DNA of 64,000 bases from Kosakonia sacchari SP1 (GCF_000300455.3 NZ_CP007215.2:2604001-2668000); one strand, 5' to 3'. Positions 26,398 to 36,894 are shown, counted from the stretch's first letter. Made by a program: numbers and translations. Notes: generated from the letters alone by a model not told the origin.

Positions 26398-28560
26398 TCA
26401 GCCCTTTCGCAGCAGACGTAACTGCAAAATCTCCTTAAGCGGCATCGGTTCGCTGAAATAGTAACCCTGCAGCTGGTCGCAGCCGGCCAGCCGCAGCAGT
26501 TTCATCTGCTTCTCATTTTCCACGCCTTCCGCCACCACCTGCATGCCCAGCGCACTGGCAATACGGATCGTGCCGCTCACCAGCGCCGAGGCTTGTTCGT
26601 CATCATCAACCAGCCCGGCCAGCGATTTATCAATTTTTATGGTGTCAAAATTAAAGCGCCGCAGGTAACCAATACTCGAATAGCCCGTGCCGAAATCATC
26701 CAGCGCAACCGCCGTGCCCAGCGCTTTGAGATTGGCGATGGCCGAACGTGCGCGCTCAGGGTTTTCCAGCACGTAGGTTTCTGTCACCTCCAGCTGTAAG
26801 CGGTGCGCCGGAAACAGGCAGGTTTCCAGCACCCGCGCCACTTTGTCTTCAAACTCCGGGTCGCGAAACTGTGCGGGCGAGATATTGACCGACAACTTCA
26901 GGTGGTTAAGCTGCTGCAAATCGCTACAGGCGCGGCGCAGCACAAACTGCCCGAGCGCGTAGATAAGCCCGCTGGTTTCGGCGACCGGGATAAAATCGTC
27001 CGGCCTGAGTTCGCCATCCGGACGGCGCGGCCAGCGCGCCAGCGCTTCAACGCCAATCATCATCTGACTTTGCGCATCGACAATCGGTTGATACCAGACA
27101 TCAAACTCATCACGCTCCAGCCCGTCACGGATATCATTCTCAATGATTAATTGCCGTTCACGCGCGCTGTTCAGCTCTGCATCATAATGCGTCATCCGCG
27201 CCTTGCCGGTAATTTTCGAGTGGTACATGGCGATATCTGCGCGGCGAAACAACTCTGAACTGGAACACTCCAGCAGCGTGCCGCTGGCAACACCGATGCT
27301 GGCACCAATATGAATAGTGCGTTTGCCAATGCGCACCGGTGTCTCAAGGTAGCGCAACACGTTATGCGCAAAATCATCAGCCTTTTCCAGTGACCACGGA
27401 CCGCTAAGCGTCATGGCGAATTCGTCACCGCCCATTCGCGCCAGCATGCCGCCGGTCGGCACTTTTTGCCGTAATGTGTCGGCTATCGTCACAATCAGCC
27501 GGTCGCCGACATCGTGGCCGTAAATATCATTTACGTCTTTAAAGCCGTCGAGATCGATAAACACCACGCTGATCATTTCGGGATCGCCCATTGCGCTCAG
27601 ATTATCGAGGTGTTCAATCAGCGCGCGACGGTTAGGTAAACGGCTTAGCCAGTCCGTCAGCGCGATTTTGCGCGCCAGCTTTTCCCCACGCGCCAGTTTG
27701 TAAAGCCCGGCGCTGCTGAGTGCGATAAACAGCAGAATCAAACCCGCCGCCAGCGCGGCTATCTGGCGGATATTGGCCGCAGCCGCCTGCGCGGCCTCCG
27801 CACCGGGTAAATGCGGCGTCCAGCTCAGATATCCCAGCGTTTCACCTGCCGATCCGCGTAGCGGTATGCTGGCTACGGCGGCATTTCGTGCCTGCAAGCG
27901 CAAATCGTCAATCTGAAAGGTATTTCCCAGATCGCTGAGGATCTTCGCGTTGAGATGGCGGGTGATCACCAGGTAGCGGCGTGTCGCGTCATAAACGTTA
28001 AGCCGCCCGCTCGCCGGGCGAATAAGCCCAATACTGACAAATGCCACCCCTTCACGCGTGCGGGTGATGCCCGCGAAAACCTCTTTCCCCTCGCGCAGCG
28101 GCTCGCTGTGGTTGCGAATCAGCGCGGCCAGCCCGTCACCAAAAAAGGCGAGATTAGGCTCGGTAAAAGGCTGGCTGCGAAACGCCCCCCACAGCACGGC
28201 GAACTTCTCATCCAGCACAAAAGTGCCGTCGTACAGGTTATTGATTTTAAAGCCCGCGCCCCAGGTGCTATATAGCCACGCGCTATCCAGTTGTGGGCGA
28301 TAGGCTTCCTGAACTGCTTCATCCCAGACGGCGTTATCAATGACCAGTGACCGGGTGCGGTTTACCGCCGTCTGAATCGCGCCCTGCACAGACAGCGCGG
28401 TGCGATGTTCATCAATTTCATTGGCCTTGGAGCTAATAAGGTGCAGCGAAAGATAGAGCAGCGCGACAACGGAAACAATCAGTCCGATGCCGGCCATAAA
28501 GAGCATGACAAACAGCGTCCTTGCCGTGGGGAGATTGCGCCAGCTTAACGGATTAAACAT
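26398..28560 (-). CDS. Membrane diguanylate cyclase/phosphodiesterase (CHASE4-GGDEF-EAL)
   Basis: 720 residues. N-terminal membrane helix (about 14-36), periplasmic CHASE4-type sensor (about 45-255, with DNAVWDEAV), second helix (about 263-287), GGDEF domain (about 300-460) and EAL domain (about 475-715). Both active sites look intact: MGGDEF and, in the EAL domain, GVEALARW, QLEVTE, DDFGTGYSS and VVAEGVE. It should make and/or break cyclic di-GMP in response to a periplasmic signal. It is inserted between ydgD and mdtI relative to E. coli, and has its own upstream region. Confidence 0.9.
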   Translation of the reverse strand: MFNPLSWRNLPTARTLFVMLFMAGIGLIVSVVALLYLSLHLISSKANEIDEHRTALSVQGAIQTAVNRTRSLVIDNAVWDEAVQEAYRPQLDSAWLYSTWGAGFKINNLYDGTFVLDEKFAVLWGAFRSQPFTEPNLAFFGDGLAALIRNHSEPLREGKEVFAGITRTREGVAFVSIGLIRPASGRLNVYDATRRYLVITRHLNAKILSDLGNTFQIDDLRLQARNAAVASIPLRGSAGETLGYLSWTPHLPGAEAAQAAAANIRQIAALAAGLILLFIALSSAGLYKLARGEKLARKIALTDWLSRLPNRRALIEHLDNLSAMGDPEMISVVFIDLDGFKDVNDIYGHDVGDRLIVTIADTLRQKVPTGGMLARMGGDEFAMTLSGPWSLEKADDFAHNVLRYLETPVRIGKRTIHIGASIGVASGTLLECSSSELFRRADIAMYHSKITGKARMTHYDAELNSARERQLIIENDIRDGLERDEFDVWYQPIVDAQSQMMIGVEALARWPRRPDGELRPDDFIPVAETSGLIYALGQFVLRRACSDLQQLNHLKLSVNISPAQFRDPEFEDKVARVLETCLFPAHRLQLEVTETYVLENPERARSAIANLKALGTAVALDDFGTGYSSIGYLRRFNFDTIKIDKSLAGLVDDDEQASALVSGTIRIASALGMQVVAEGVENEKQMKLLRLAGCDQLQGYYFSEPMPLKEILQLRLLRKG

Positions 28561-28666
28561 TGGCCGTCCCTTACTGGTGTCCAGGGAAACAGAGGTGTGA
28601 GAGATAGTATCCTAAGCGTAATACAGCCCGCGAATTTCATTGCCCACAAACGTGGGCAACTTAACA

Positions 28667-28996
28667 TTAGGCGAGTTTTATCAGCGTCATACCGACAATC
28701 AGCAGCGCCAGGCCAATCCAGCCTTTATAATTCAGGCGCTGCCCAAAGAGCACCCAGCCGGCGGCGAGGGTGGCGACGATGCCAAACCCGCCCCAAAGCG
28801 CATACGCCACCGCAAGATCGATTCCTTTTACCGCCTGCGATAAGGCGCTAAATGCCGCTAATACGGCGAAAAGTGAAGCGAAACCATATAACTTGCGGCG
28901 AAAACCGTCTGAGAGTTTTAAAAAGATGTTCGCCGCGATTTCCAGCACAATCGCCACTGCCAGCCACAGGCCGTGAATCCACTCAAACTGCAGCAT
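28667..28996 (-). CDS. mdtI: SMR spermidine exporter subunit MdtI
   Basis: 109 residues, four membrane helices, small multidrug resistance family, aligned with E. coli MdtI throughout ([37 protein letters not shown]). With MdtJ it forms a heteromeric spermidine exporter in the inner membrane. Its start overlaps the end of mdtJ by 14 bases, so the two are translationally coupled. The Glu in [12 protein letters not shown] is the conserved proton-coupled residue of helix 1. Confidence 0.95.
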   Translation of the reverse strand: MLQFEWIHGLWLAVAIVLEIAANIFLKLSDGFRRKLYGFASLFAVLAAFSALSQAVKGIDLAVAYALWGGFGIVATLAAGWVLFGQRLNYKGWIGLALLIVGMTLIKLA

Positions 28997-29339
28997 GGTT
29001 ACGCTCCTGACGCGTGGCTTTGCGCGTCCCGGATTTGATCAGCACAATGCCCAGCACCAGCGTGGCCAGACCGGCAGCTTTCAGCGGCGATAACGGTTCA
29101 TCAAAAAGAAAGACGCTACAAAGCGTAATAATGAATATGCCAACGCCTTCCCATAATGCGTACGCCACGCCGAGGGCTATTTTTTTAACCGCGAATGACA
29201 GAAAAATATACGACAGCGCAATCATCACCAGCATTAAAATAAAACCGGTATGACTATCGCTAATACTTGCCCATTTCATCGACAACGTGCCGGTTATTTC
29301 AGCAATAATTGCCAGGGCTAATAAAATCCAGTAAATCAT
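28983..29339 (-). CDS. mdtJ: SMR spermidine exporter subunit MdtJ
   Basis: 118 residues, four membrane helices; partner of MdtI. Conserved Glu in [14 protein letters not shown] and the run [20 protein letters not shown] match E. coli MdtJ. Together with speG in this window the cell has both acetylation and export routes for excess spermidine. First gene of the pair, with GGAGAAAAAA directly before the ATG. Confidence 0.95.
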   Translation of the reverse strand: MIYWILLALAIIAEITGTLSMKWASISDSHTGFILMLVMIALSYIFLSFAVKKIALGVAYALWEGVGIFIITLCSVFLFDEPLSPLKAAGLATLVLGIVLIKSGTRKATRQERNHAAV

Positions 29340-29681
29340 TTTTTTCTCCTGCTTGAGAACATACTTTCCTGCGGCTTACCGAACAACGGGAAACCGGAAA
29401 AACAACGATGTCAGCCGGACACAACGTGCCAGCTCAGGCAGAGAGAAAACTACAGCGCAGAGCGCCAGTACTGGTCATCTGCCAACAGGCAGCAGGAAGA
29501 AGACGGGAGGGAAAAATCAGGTTTTAAGACGCTGAACAGAATGTCCATATAATTACAATTATCCGCAAATTGCTTCTCATCGTAGCGGAAATAAATTGTC
29601 CTCAGTAGTTAAACACCGCCCTTTTTTATCACAGGCTAAGATTTTACTCAAAGGCTTTGCACTTCTTTACGACAAACAAAT
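29340..29681. other. Intergenic region upstream of mdtJI
   Basis: About 340 bases between mdtJ and the terminator of the AI-2E-family gene. It should contain the mdtJI promoter reading leftward. A short open frame on the plus strand at 29353 has no ribosome site or recognisable sequence and I do not call it. Confidence 0.5.
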
Positions 29682-29710
29682 AACGCCGCCGTAATTTAGC
29701 AGGCGGCGTT
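29676..29710 (-). terminator. Terminator of the AI-2E-family permease gene
   Basis: AACGCCGCC (29682-29690) pairs with GGCGGCGTT (29702-29710). Read on the minus strand the hairpin is followed by ATTTGTTTG. Confidence 0.8.
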
Positions 29711-29721
29711 ATTAAATATTA

Positions 29722-30786
29722 TTACGCTTTTTTTTGCGTATTCGCTCGCGACTGCGCCAACAAATTCCATGAAGTAATAAATAGCGCGGCAATCATCGGT
29801 CCCAGCACAAAACCATTAATGCCAAAGAACTGCAACCCGCCGAGCGTAGTAAGCAGGATCAAATAGTCCGGCATACGGGTATCTTTGCCCACCAGCAGCG
29901 GGCGCAACAGATTATCAGCCAGTCCCACCACAATCACGAAGTAGAGCGTCAGGATGGTCGCCGTGACCAGCTCGCCGGTGGAGTAGAGAAAGATCACCGC
30001 CGGGACCCAGACAATCGCCGTCCCCACCGCCGGGATCAGCGACAAAAACGCCATTAACGTTGCCCACAGCAGGCTGCCGTTGAACCCGGCAAACCAGAAA
30101 CCGATACCGCCCAGCGCTCCCTGCACAATCGCCACGACCAGCGTACCTTTTACCGTGGCGCGCGCCACACCGGCGAATTTCAGGAACAGGCGGCGTTTGA
30201 TGGTCGCTGACAGCGGCACCACGTCGTAGATTTTGCGCACCAGCTCTGCGCCATCTTTCAGTAAAAAGAACAGCAAATAGACCATCAGACAGAAGCCGAC
30301 AGTAATTCCCAGCGTGCCTTTGCCGATCAGTACCGCGCTGCCCGCCAGATAGCGCCCAACGCTCAGCGCCACGCCGGAGAGTTTTTCGCGGATCGCGGCG
30401 ACCGAATCGAAATCATTTTCACGCAGCGAATTTTTTGCCCACTCCGGCAGATGCGCGATCCCGTTGCTTAACAGCTGCGGCAAATCGGTGCCGTTATTCT
30501 GCAACCGTTGGTACAGGCTGTTAACCTCCACGGCGATCGAGGAGAGCACCATCATCAATGGAATGAAGACAATCACGCAGATCAACAATACGGTGATAAG
30601 CGATGCCACGCCGTTGCGCCCGCCGAGCAGCGTCGATAAACGCATGCGCAGCGGGTAAAAAATCAGCGCCAGAATCACCGCCCAAATAATGGCGGAGTAG
30701 TAAGGTTGGATCAGGCTGAAAAACGCCAGACTGACCAGTAATAACAGAATGATAAAGAAGAAATTATTACTTTTAAGTGTCGTCAT
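29722..30786 (-). CDS. AI-2E transporter family permease
   Basis: About 354 residues with seven to eight hydrophobic segments; family PF01594-type layout with a helical hairpin pair at the N-terminus, a soluble-looking insert (about 80-130), and conserved C-terminal GLADNLLRPLLVGKDTRMP and GPMIAALFITSW. It occupies roughly the place of E. coli tqsA but its sequence is clearly different from TqsA, so it is a separate member. Members export small solutes, quorum signals or Na+; substrate unknown. Start at MTTLKSNNFF; an ATG three codons earlier (30795) is an alternative. Confidence 0.8.
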   Translation of the reverse strand: MTTLKSNNFFFIILLLLVSLAFFSLIQPYYSAIIWAVILALIFYPLRMRLSTLLGGRNGVASLITVLLICVIVFIPLMMVLSSIAVEVNSLYQRLQNNGTDLPQLLSNGIAHLPEWAKNSLRENDFDSVAAIREKLSGVALSVGRYLAGSAVLIGKGTLGITVGFCLMVYLLFFLLKDGAELVRKIYDVVPLSATIKRRLFLKFAGVARATVKGTLVVAIVQGALGGIGFWFAGFNGSLLWATLMAFLSLIPAVGTAIVWVPAVIFLYSTGELVTATILTLYFVIVVGLADNLLRPLLVGKDTRMPDYLILLTTLGGLQFFGINGFVLGPMIAALFITSWNLLAQSRANTQKKA

Positions 30787-30857
30787 CCGGGACATCCAAT
30801 GGGGAAACTGCCCACCAGTGTAGAGCGTTACCCATTGATTGTAAAAACAGAGCCGCC

Positions 30858-32477
30858 TCAGGCGACGGAGCCGTTTCGCTGTTCCGGTGTCAGCATGGCG
30901 TCGTTGCTATCATCGCCCTCATCTATCTGTTTTACCTGTGCCAAAAGATTTTCTATCTCAGAAAAAGCTAATGCTTTGGAAAAATACCAGCCCTGCGCGC
31001 AGGATTCCGGTAAATTGCCTTGTAAAAAAAGATGCTGAGCTTCATTTTCAACGCCTTCGAAAACAATAGTGCGTGGCATATCTTTAAACATCGCAATAAG
31101 GCCAGGAAGTATATGTCGGTTAATGGACTGTGTACCGATAGAATCCGTTATTGATTTATCAATTTTTATTTCATCAACATCCAGCATGGACAACCATTTT
31201 AAATTCGAATAACCGGTACCGAAATCATCCAGCGCAAATAACACGCCATGTTCTTTATATAAACATATTGACTGCATAATATCTTCTATGCGACCACTCT
31301 GCCTTTCGGTGATTTCCAGCATGATATGTTTCCCTGCCACGCCTTCTTGTTGCAGGGTATCGATAAGCCGCTGATAAAACGTTTTTGAACAGATATCTGA
31401 ACAACTGACGTTAATACTTAGCGTGATATCTTTTTCTCGCAACGCGGCGCCACACTCTTTGATCGCATGTTCAACCACGTAGAGACTTATCTTATTAATT
31501 AAGCCATTTTCTTCTGCCAGCGGAATGAAAATATCCGGGCCGATATTGCCCATCTGTTTATCATTCCAGCGCAACAACACTTCCACCCCGATGATACTTT
31601 TATCTTTTACCCGGTAAAGTGGTTGGTAAACAAAATGCAACTCTTTATTAATAATAGCATTTTCCAATCTGGTTAATAGCGACTGATTCTCATGCTGATT
31701 TTTACTGATTAACGCGCCAACAAACAGCCCAACCAGCGAAGCCACGCAAAACAGGAAAAGAAGAATATAACCGTTGTTATTAAATACGAAAGAGTGTCTG
31801 ACACCAGCCACAACGCAGATATCATGCTGCGCATCACAGGATTTCTCAGTGATAAAAAAGAACTCATGCACTTTGCCATGCTCTATATTTTCGAGCAGCG
31901 ATGTATTATTGCCTACGCGGAAAAAATGTTGCTTGTGATTGTAGTCTCCGACAACCGCATTAAACCCCCACCGGGTGGAATCTTCGCGAAAGCGGGTAAA
32001 AGCAAAGGGTGACACGGTGACAGAAAAATTATTATTATAAACGACATCAGCAGTAATATTATTCTCAATCAGCGCATCAAACACCCATGTATAACTGCCT
32101 CTACTCACTTTATTCTTGAACACATTGAGAGACAACGGCGCAGCATATTTCCCCCACAGTGCTGAACAGATTATTCTGCCGTCTTCAACATAGCCAATAT
32201 CTTTGATCAGCGGATAAGGCCATAAGCGTTTTCTTAATGCATGCAGATAGGGATCGCTACACGGTGTGTAGACGGAAAACTCTTCGCGCAGCGCGTTGAT
32301 TTCACGTACCTGAAGAATAATATTATCGCTGCGGGCAAGTATCGATTCGGCATAATCTTCTACCTTTTCCTGGATAAAAGCATAGTAAGCGACTTGCGCA
32401 ACAATATAGAAAAAAGCAAAAGATAATAATAACGCTGCTATATATATGGAAACGCCTTTTTTCAGCATCTTTATCAT
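30858..32477 (-). CDS. CSS-motif EAL cyclic di-GMP phosphodiesterase
   Basis: About 539 residues. N-terminal helix (about 8-30), periplasmic CSS domain (about 35-230) with CSD in VYTPCSDPYL and Cys in GRIICSALWG, second helix (about 232-252) and an EAL domain (about 265-520). Catalytic segments are GVEVLLRW (EVL variant, normal for this subfamily), LEITERQ, DDFGTGYSN and VFEGVE. In E. coli Pdc proteins of this type the periplasmic Cys pair responds to DsbA/DsbB redox state and controls activity. Start at MIKMLKKG, behind AAAGG. Confidence 0.88.
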   Translation of the reverse strand: MIKMLKKGVSIYIAALLLSFAFFYIVAQVAYYAFIQEKVEDYAESILARSDNIILQVREINALREEFSVYTPCSDPYLHALRKRLWPYPLIKDIGYVEDGRIICSALWGKYAAPLSLNVFKNKVSRGSYTWVFDALIENNITADVVYNNNFSVTVSPFAFTRFREDSTRWGFNAVVGDYNHKQHFFRVGNNTSLLENIEHGKVHEFFFITEKSCDAQHDICVVAGVRHSFVFNNNGYILLFLFCVASLVGLFVGALISKNQHENQSLLTRLENAIINKELHFVYQPLYRVKDKSIIGVEVLLRWNDKQMGNIGPDIFIPLAEENGLINKISLYVVEHAIKECGAALREKDITLSINVSCSDICSKTFYQRLIDTLQQEGVAGKHIMLEITERQSGRIEDIMQSICLYKEHGVLFALDDFGTGYSNLKWLSMLDVDEIKIDKSITDSIGTQSINRHILPGLIAMFKDMPRTIVFEGVENEAQHLFLQGNLPESCAQGWYFSKALAFSEIENLLAQVKQIDEGDDSNDAMLTPEQRNGSVA

Positions 32478-32686
32478 TTTGAATACCTTTATGCAGACCA
32501 CCCCGCGCTGGCAGTCGGCCTGTCATCAATCCCTTTTGCAGAAAATTATTGGCAACATCCTGGTTACTTTATTGCTTCCGGCGCTGAAAAATCCTGCATG
32601 CGCCCCACTCTCCTTATCGGCGTTTTTGGCATTTACTTTAAAGACATCTCGCCCTGGCGCGTGATGCCCCCTCCTGGCTCCCCCAA

Positions 32687-35600
32687 TTACTGACGTCTTT
32701 CTTTATCCAGCAGCAGGCTGAACGCCGCAGGTAAAACGGTAAGCGTCACCAGCGTGGCGACAACCAGCCCGCCGATAATGGCATACGCCATCGGCCCCCA
32801 GAACACCTGATGTGAAATGGGGATCATCCCCAGAATGGCGGCAAATGCCGTCAGCATAATGGGTCGGGCGCGGTGTTCGGCGGCGGCCACGATCGCCTCG
32901 TTCGCGGCCATCCCCTGCGCCAGATTGCTGTCCACTTCGCTTATCAGGATCACCGCGTTGCGAATGATCATCCCCGCCAGCGCAATCACGCCAAGCAAGG
33001 CGACAAACCCCATCGGCGTTCCGGTCGGCAGCATCGCCAGCACAATGCCCGGCAAACCAAAAGGTGCCATCAACAGCGCCAACAACATGCGGGAAAAACG
33101 CTGCAACTGGAGCATTAACAACACCAGCATCACGATAAGCGTCACCGGTAGCACCGCGTAAACCGAGCCGTTCCCTTTTGCCGATTCCGCGACCGTGCCG
33201 CCCTCTTCGATCCGGTACCCTGCAGGCAGTTGCGCACGCAGTTTATCCACCGCCGGGCGCAGTCCAGCCGACAGGTTTTCGGCACTCACGCCGGATGCCA
33301 GATCGGTTTGCACCGTAATAAATGGCAGCCGCTGGCGACGCCAGATAACCGGATCGCCCACGCCCCAGCCCACGGTTGCCACTTCGTTCAGCGGAATTTT
33401 CGTACCGTTAGCGCCAGGCAACATCAGGGTCGATAACGTATCGATATCCAGCCGCTCACGATCGTTGCCACGGAGGACCACATCCACCAGCCGATCATTA
33501 TCCCGCACCGTGGTCACCGTACGCCCGGACCAGACTGTATTAAGCATTTGCGCAATACTCTGCGACGAAACGCCCGCCGCTCGTGCCGCAGTCTGGTTCA
33601 CCTGCAAGGTGATGGTTCTTTCCGGTTCACCGGCGGTCAAATTCACTTCGCGGGCAAGCGATGAGGTACCAATTGCTGCCGCCAGTTGGCGTGAAAACTT
33701 TTGTACCTGCGCATAATCAGGCCCACTCACACGGTATTTCACCGGCCACCCCACCGGTGGCCCTAATTCCAGCGGCGAAACGCGCGTGGTAAACCCGGCG
33801 AACTGGCTTTCCAGCACGCTATTCAGTTGCTGGCGCAGGCGATCGCGCGCCGCCAGATCTTTTGCCACCACCACCAGTTGCGCCGTGTTTTCGTCATCCC
33901 GCAGGACATCCATTGGCAGATAAAAACGTATTGCGCCGGAACCGACATAAGTCGTGTAGTGATCTATATCTTTGTTACCGTTCAGTACGTTCTCCAGCCG
34001 CTCGGCTTGCCTTTCCGTTTCCTGCTGCGCGGTATTAGCGGGCAACGACAGGCTGACCAGCAACTCGGGGCGATCGGAAGCCGGGAAAAACTCCCCCCGC
34101 ATTCTGGTCGCGCCCACGCACGCAAGCGCCAGCGCCGCCACCGCGATGCCAATGGTCAATAAACGGTGGCGCAACGCGCGCGCCAGTAATGTCTGGTAGA
34201 CACGCGCCAGGCGTCCGCTGCCTTTGCGATGGCTGTCTATTCTGGCGGGCAGCAGCCAGGCGCCGGTCAACGGCGAGGACAGAATCGCCACCACCCACGA
34301 GCAAAGTAGCGCTATCAGCACCACGGCAAACAGCGAAAAGCAGTACTCTCCGGCGCTGGAGGCGGCAAACCCGACGGGAATAAAACCGGCGATCATCACC
34401 AGCGTCCCGGTAAGCATAGGAAACGCGGTGGTTTTGAAAGCATAGGTGGCCGCGCTTTTGCGCGATTCACCGGCTTCCAGCCTGGCCACCATGGTTTCGA
34501 CGGTGATCATGGCGTCATCCACCAGCAGACCCAGCGCAATGATCAGCGCACCCAGTGAAATCCGTTGCAAACCAATTCCGGCCAGCATCATTCCAGCGAA
34601 GGTCATCGCCAGCACCAGCGGTATGGCGGCGGCAACCACCAGCCCTGCCCGCATCCCCAGCGAGACAAAGGAAACCGCCAGCACAATCAGCACCGCTTCG
34701 ACCAGCACCCGCACAAAGCCGCTAACCGCATCGCTCACTACGGCGGACTGATCGGCGACTTTGGTCATATCTATGCCGTGGGGCAACTGAGTTTTAATCT
34801 CCGCCATCCTGGCGTTGAGCGCCTGGCCGAAACGCAGCATATTGCCGGTGGAGGCCATGGAAATGGCCAGCCCTATCGCGGGCTGACCGTTGACACGAAA
34901 CACCGGCGCTGGCGGTTCGGCAAGCTGGCGGCTCACGGTGGCGATATCGGTCAGGGGAATATAGCGATCGTTAATATGCAGGGTAACCGCCCGCAGGCTC
35001 TCTTCGGTGGTCAGCGCGCCGCTAACCCGCAGCGCAACGTTGTCCTGCCCGGTACGAATAATACCGGCTGGCTCGACGGCATTTTGCGCGTTGAGCGCAT
35101 CGCTCACCTGCTGGATATCGAGCCCCATTCCAGCCAGTTGCCGGGGAGAAAACGCAATCACGATCTGCTCCTCCTGCTCTCCCAGCAGAGTGATTCTGCC
35201 GATATCGTGCACTGACATCAGGTTGCGGCGAATATCTTCCACCCGATCGCGCAGTTCACGCGCCGTGTAGCCCTCCGCCGTGAAGCCATAAATCGTGCCG
35301 AAGGTATCGTCAAATTCATCATTCACTGCCGGTCCCTGCACGCCCTGCGGCAGCGAAGGCGCAATGTCCTGCATCTTTTTGCGCACCTGATACCAGATGT
35401 CCGGTACTTGCGTCGGCGGGGTGTCATCGCGCAGATTTACATAGATAACGGCGCTACCGGCCCGGCTTTCGCTTTCGATGTAATCCAGCCACGGCGTCTC
35501 CTGTAATTTTTTTTCCAGTACATCCGTGACCAGCCGGGTAGTGTCGGTAACCGTCGCGCCAGGCCACTGCGCGGAGACCACCGCCGTTTTGATGGTAAAT

Positions 35601-35743
35601 GCCGGATCTTCATTGCGCGGCAGGTTTTCATAACAGAAGATGCCGGTGGCGATAATCAGCATCATGAAAAAGCTCACAAGTTGCTGGTGTTCAAGCGCCC
35701 AGGCAGAAAGATTAAAACGCGGTTTGGTTTCAACAGAGCTCAT
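32687..35743 (-). CDS. RND efflux transporter permease
   Basis: 1018 residues with the twelve-helix, two-large-loop architecture of RND pumps. The helix 4 proton-relay motif is intact (GLLVDDAMITVETM), and the start is of the acriflavin-resistance/TriC-like group (NLSAWALEHQQLVSFFMMLIIATG). It exports hydrophobic drugs from the inner membrane and periplasm with its adaptor and an outer-membrane channel not in this window. Its start overlaps the adaptor's stop (ATGA type), so they are coupled. Substrate not readable. Confidence 0.9.
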   Translation of the reverse strand: MSSVETKPRFNLSAWALEHQQLVSFFMMLIIATGIFCYENLPRNEDPAFTIKTAVVSAQWPGATVTDTTRLVTDVLEKKLQETPWLDYIESESRAGSAVIYVNLRDDTPPTQVPDIWYQVRKKMQDIAPSLPQGVQGPAVNDEFDDTFGTIYGFTAEGYTARELRDRVEDIRRNLMSVHDIGRITLLGEQEEQIVIAFSPRQLAGMGLDIQQVSDALNAQNAVEPAGIIRTGQDNVALRVSGALTTEESLRAVTLHINDRYIPLTDIATVSRQLAEPPAPVFRVNGQPAIGLAISMASTGNMLRFGQALNARMAEIKTQLPHGIDMTKVADQSAVVSDAVSGFVRVLVEAVLIVLAVSFVSLGMRAGLVVAAAIPLVLAMTFAGMMLAGIGLQRISLGALIIALGLLVDDAMITVETMVARLEAGESRKSAATYAFKTTAFPMLTGTLVMIAGFIPVGFAASSAGEYCFSLFAVVLIALLCSWVVAILSSPLTGAWLLPARIDSHRKGSGRLARVYQTLLARALRHRLLTIGIAVAALALACVGATRMRGEFFPASDRPELLVSLSLPANTAQQETERQAERLENVLNGNKDIDHYTTYVGSGAIRFYLPMDVLRDDENTAQLVVVAKDLAARDRLRQQLNSVLESQFAGFTTRVSPLELGPPVGWPVKYRVSGPDYAQVQKFSRQLAAAIGTSSLAREVNLTAGEPERTITLQVNQTAARAAGVSSQSIAQMLNTVWSGRTVTTVRDNDRLVDVVLRGNDRERLDIDTLSTLMLPGANGTKIPLNEVATVGWGVGDPVIWRRQRLPFITVQTDLASGVSAENLSAGLRPAVDKLRAQLPAGYRIEEGGTVAESAKGNGSVYAVLPVTLIVMLVLLMLQLQRFSRMLLALLMAPFGLPGIVLAMLPTGTPMGFVALLGVIALAGMIIRNAVILISEVDSNLAQGMAANEAIVAAAEHRARPIMLTAFAAILGMIPISHQVFWGPMAYAIIGGLVVATLVTLTVLPAAFSLLLDKERRQ

Positions 35744-36894
35744 GGCTGCAGCTCTCCTGGGGTCACTTTTTCACCGGCGCGCAGTTTGCTTACGCCTGCG
35801 GTGATAACCCGGTCGCCCGCACTGATGCCTGTCGCAATCACCGCAGAAGAGGCGGTGTAGCTCGCAAGCGTGACCGTACGAAGCTGTGCCTGCGATTGTT
35901 TGTCGATAATAAAGACCGCCGGCTGGCCGCCGACGCGGCTCAACGCCGAGGCTGGCACCACATAACCGGGCGATGTCGACACTGGAATATCTACGATGGC
36001 GCTGGCTCCCAGCGCCATCGCCGCTGGTGGGGACTGCAGCGTGAGCCTGACCTGCCATGTGCGCGTTTGCGGATCGGCCTGCGGGCTGATATCACGCAAT
36101 ACGCCGCTGGTTTTCTGCGTGGGATCGGCCAGCAACGCGACCGAAAACAGGGGGGTTTTTGCTGCCTGTGCGGGCAGTAATTGCGGATCGGCGATAGCAA
36201 AAACCACATCGCGCGCGTCGCTGGTCGCCAGCGTGAAAATGCTTTCCCCGGCGCTGACCACTTGCCCCGCTGAGGCGCTAACGCGGGTGATAACCCCATC
36301 GGCAGGCGCGGTCAGTTGTGTCCAGGCCAGATTATCCTGCGCATTGCGCAGCGCGGCAGCGCTGCTTTTAAGGCGGGATGCGGCGGACTGCCAGTCGGCA
36401 CGGGCGCTATCAAGCTGCGTACGGGCAATCGCGCCGGAGGGCATCAGTTTCTGCATCCGGTTCAGATTCAGCGCGGCAAACTGCTCGGCGGCGCGGGCGC
36501 TTTCCATATCGGCGCGGGCGCTGGCCAGTTGGTTTTTGCCGGTCTCACTCTCCAGCGTGGCGAGCACTTGCCCGGCATGTACGCGCGCGCCGATATCCAC
36601 CAGCCGGCTGACCATACGGCCATCCAGCCGAAAAGCCAGCACCGTTTCATCATGAGCGCGGATCTCGCCAGTTCGTACTGTTCCCTGGTTTGGGGAGGAC
36701 GCCGCGACAACCAGATAACGCACAGGCCTGGGCGGCGCAGCGTGGTCTGTTTTTTTCTCTCCGCACCCCGTTAACAGCGGAATGACCGCCGCCATAACCA
36801 GCAGCGGAAGCAGAGCAAGGAAGGATAACGCGCGTGCCGCATTAAAAAGGTGGTGCAGGCCCTGACGAAAATAATCGGTAAATTGTTCTGACAT
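35740..36894 (-). CDS. RND periplasmic adaptor (membrane fusion lipoprotein)
   Basis: 384 residues. The N-terminus has a long lead before a hydrophobic stretch ending in a lipobox (LLTGC, Cys near 43). The domain order is that of HlyD/AcrA adaptors: barrel-sandwich, alpha-helical hairpin (about 115-185, Ala-rich heptads), lipoyl (LTAPADGVITRVSASAGQVVSAG) and beta-barrel domains. It links the RND permease to an outer-membrane channel. The ATG at 36894 is chosen over an in-frame upstream codon because it begins MSEQFTDYFRQG and follows the kinase gene at 78 bases. Confidence 0.88.
   Translation of the reverse strand: MSEQFTDYFRQGLHHLFNAARALSFLALLPLLVMAAVIPLLTGCGEKKTDHAAPPRPVRYLVVAASSPNQGTVRTGEIRAHDETVLAFRLDGRMVSRLVDIGARVHAGQVLATLESETGKNQLASARADMESARAAEQFAALNLNRMQKLMPSGAIARTQLDSARADWQSAASRLKSSAAALRNAQDNLAWTQLTAPADGVITRVSASAGQVVSAGESIFTLATSDARDVVFAIADPQLLPAQAAKTPLFSVALLADPTQKTSGVLRDISPQADPQTRTWQVRLTLQSPPAAMALGASAIVDIPVSTSPGYVVPASALSRVGGQPAVFIIDKQSQAQLRTVTLASYTASSAVIATGISAGDRVITAGVSKLRAGEKVTPGELQP

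Noticed and set aside
29722-30786. Calling this gene tqsA from its position after mdtJI
   Set aside because: The sequence is only distantly related to E. coli TqsA; it is another AI-2E-family member.
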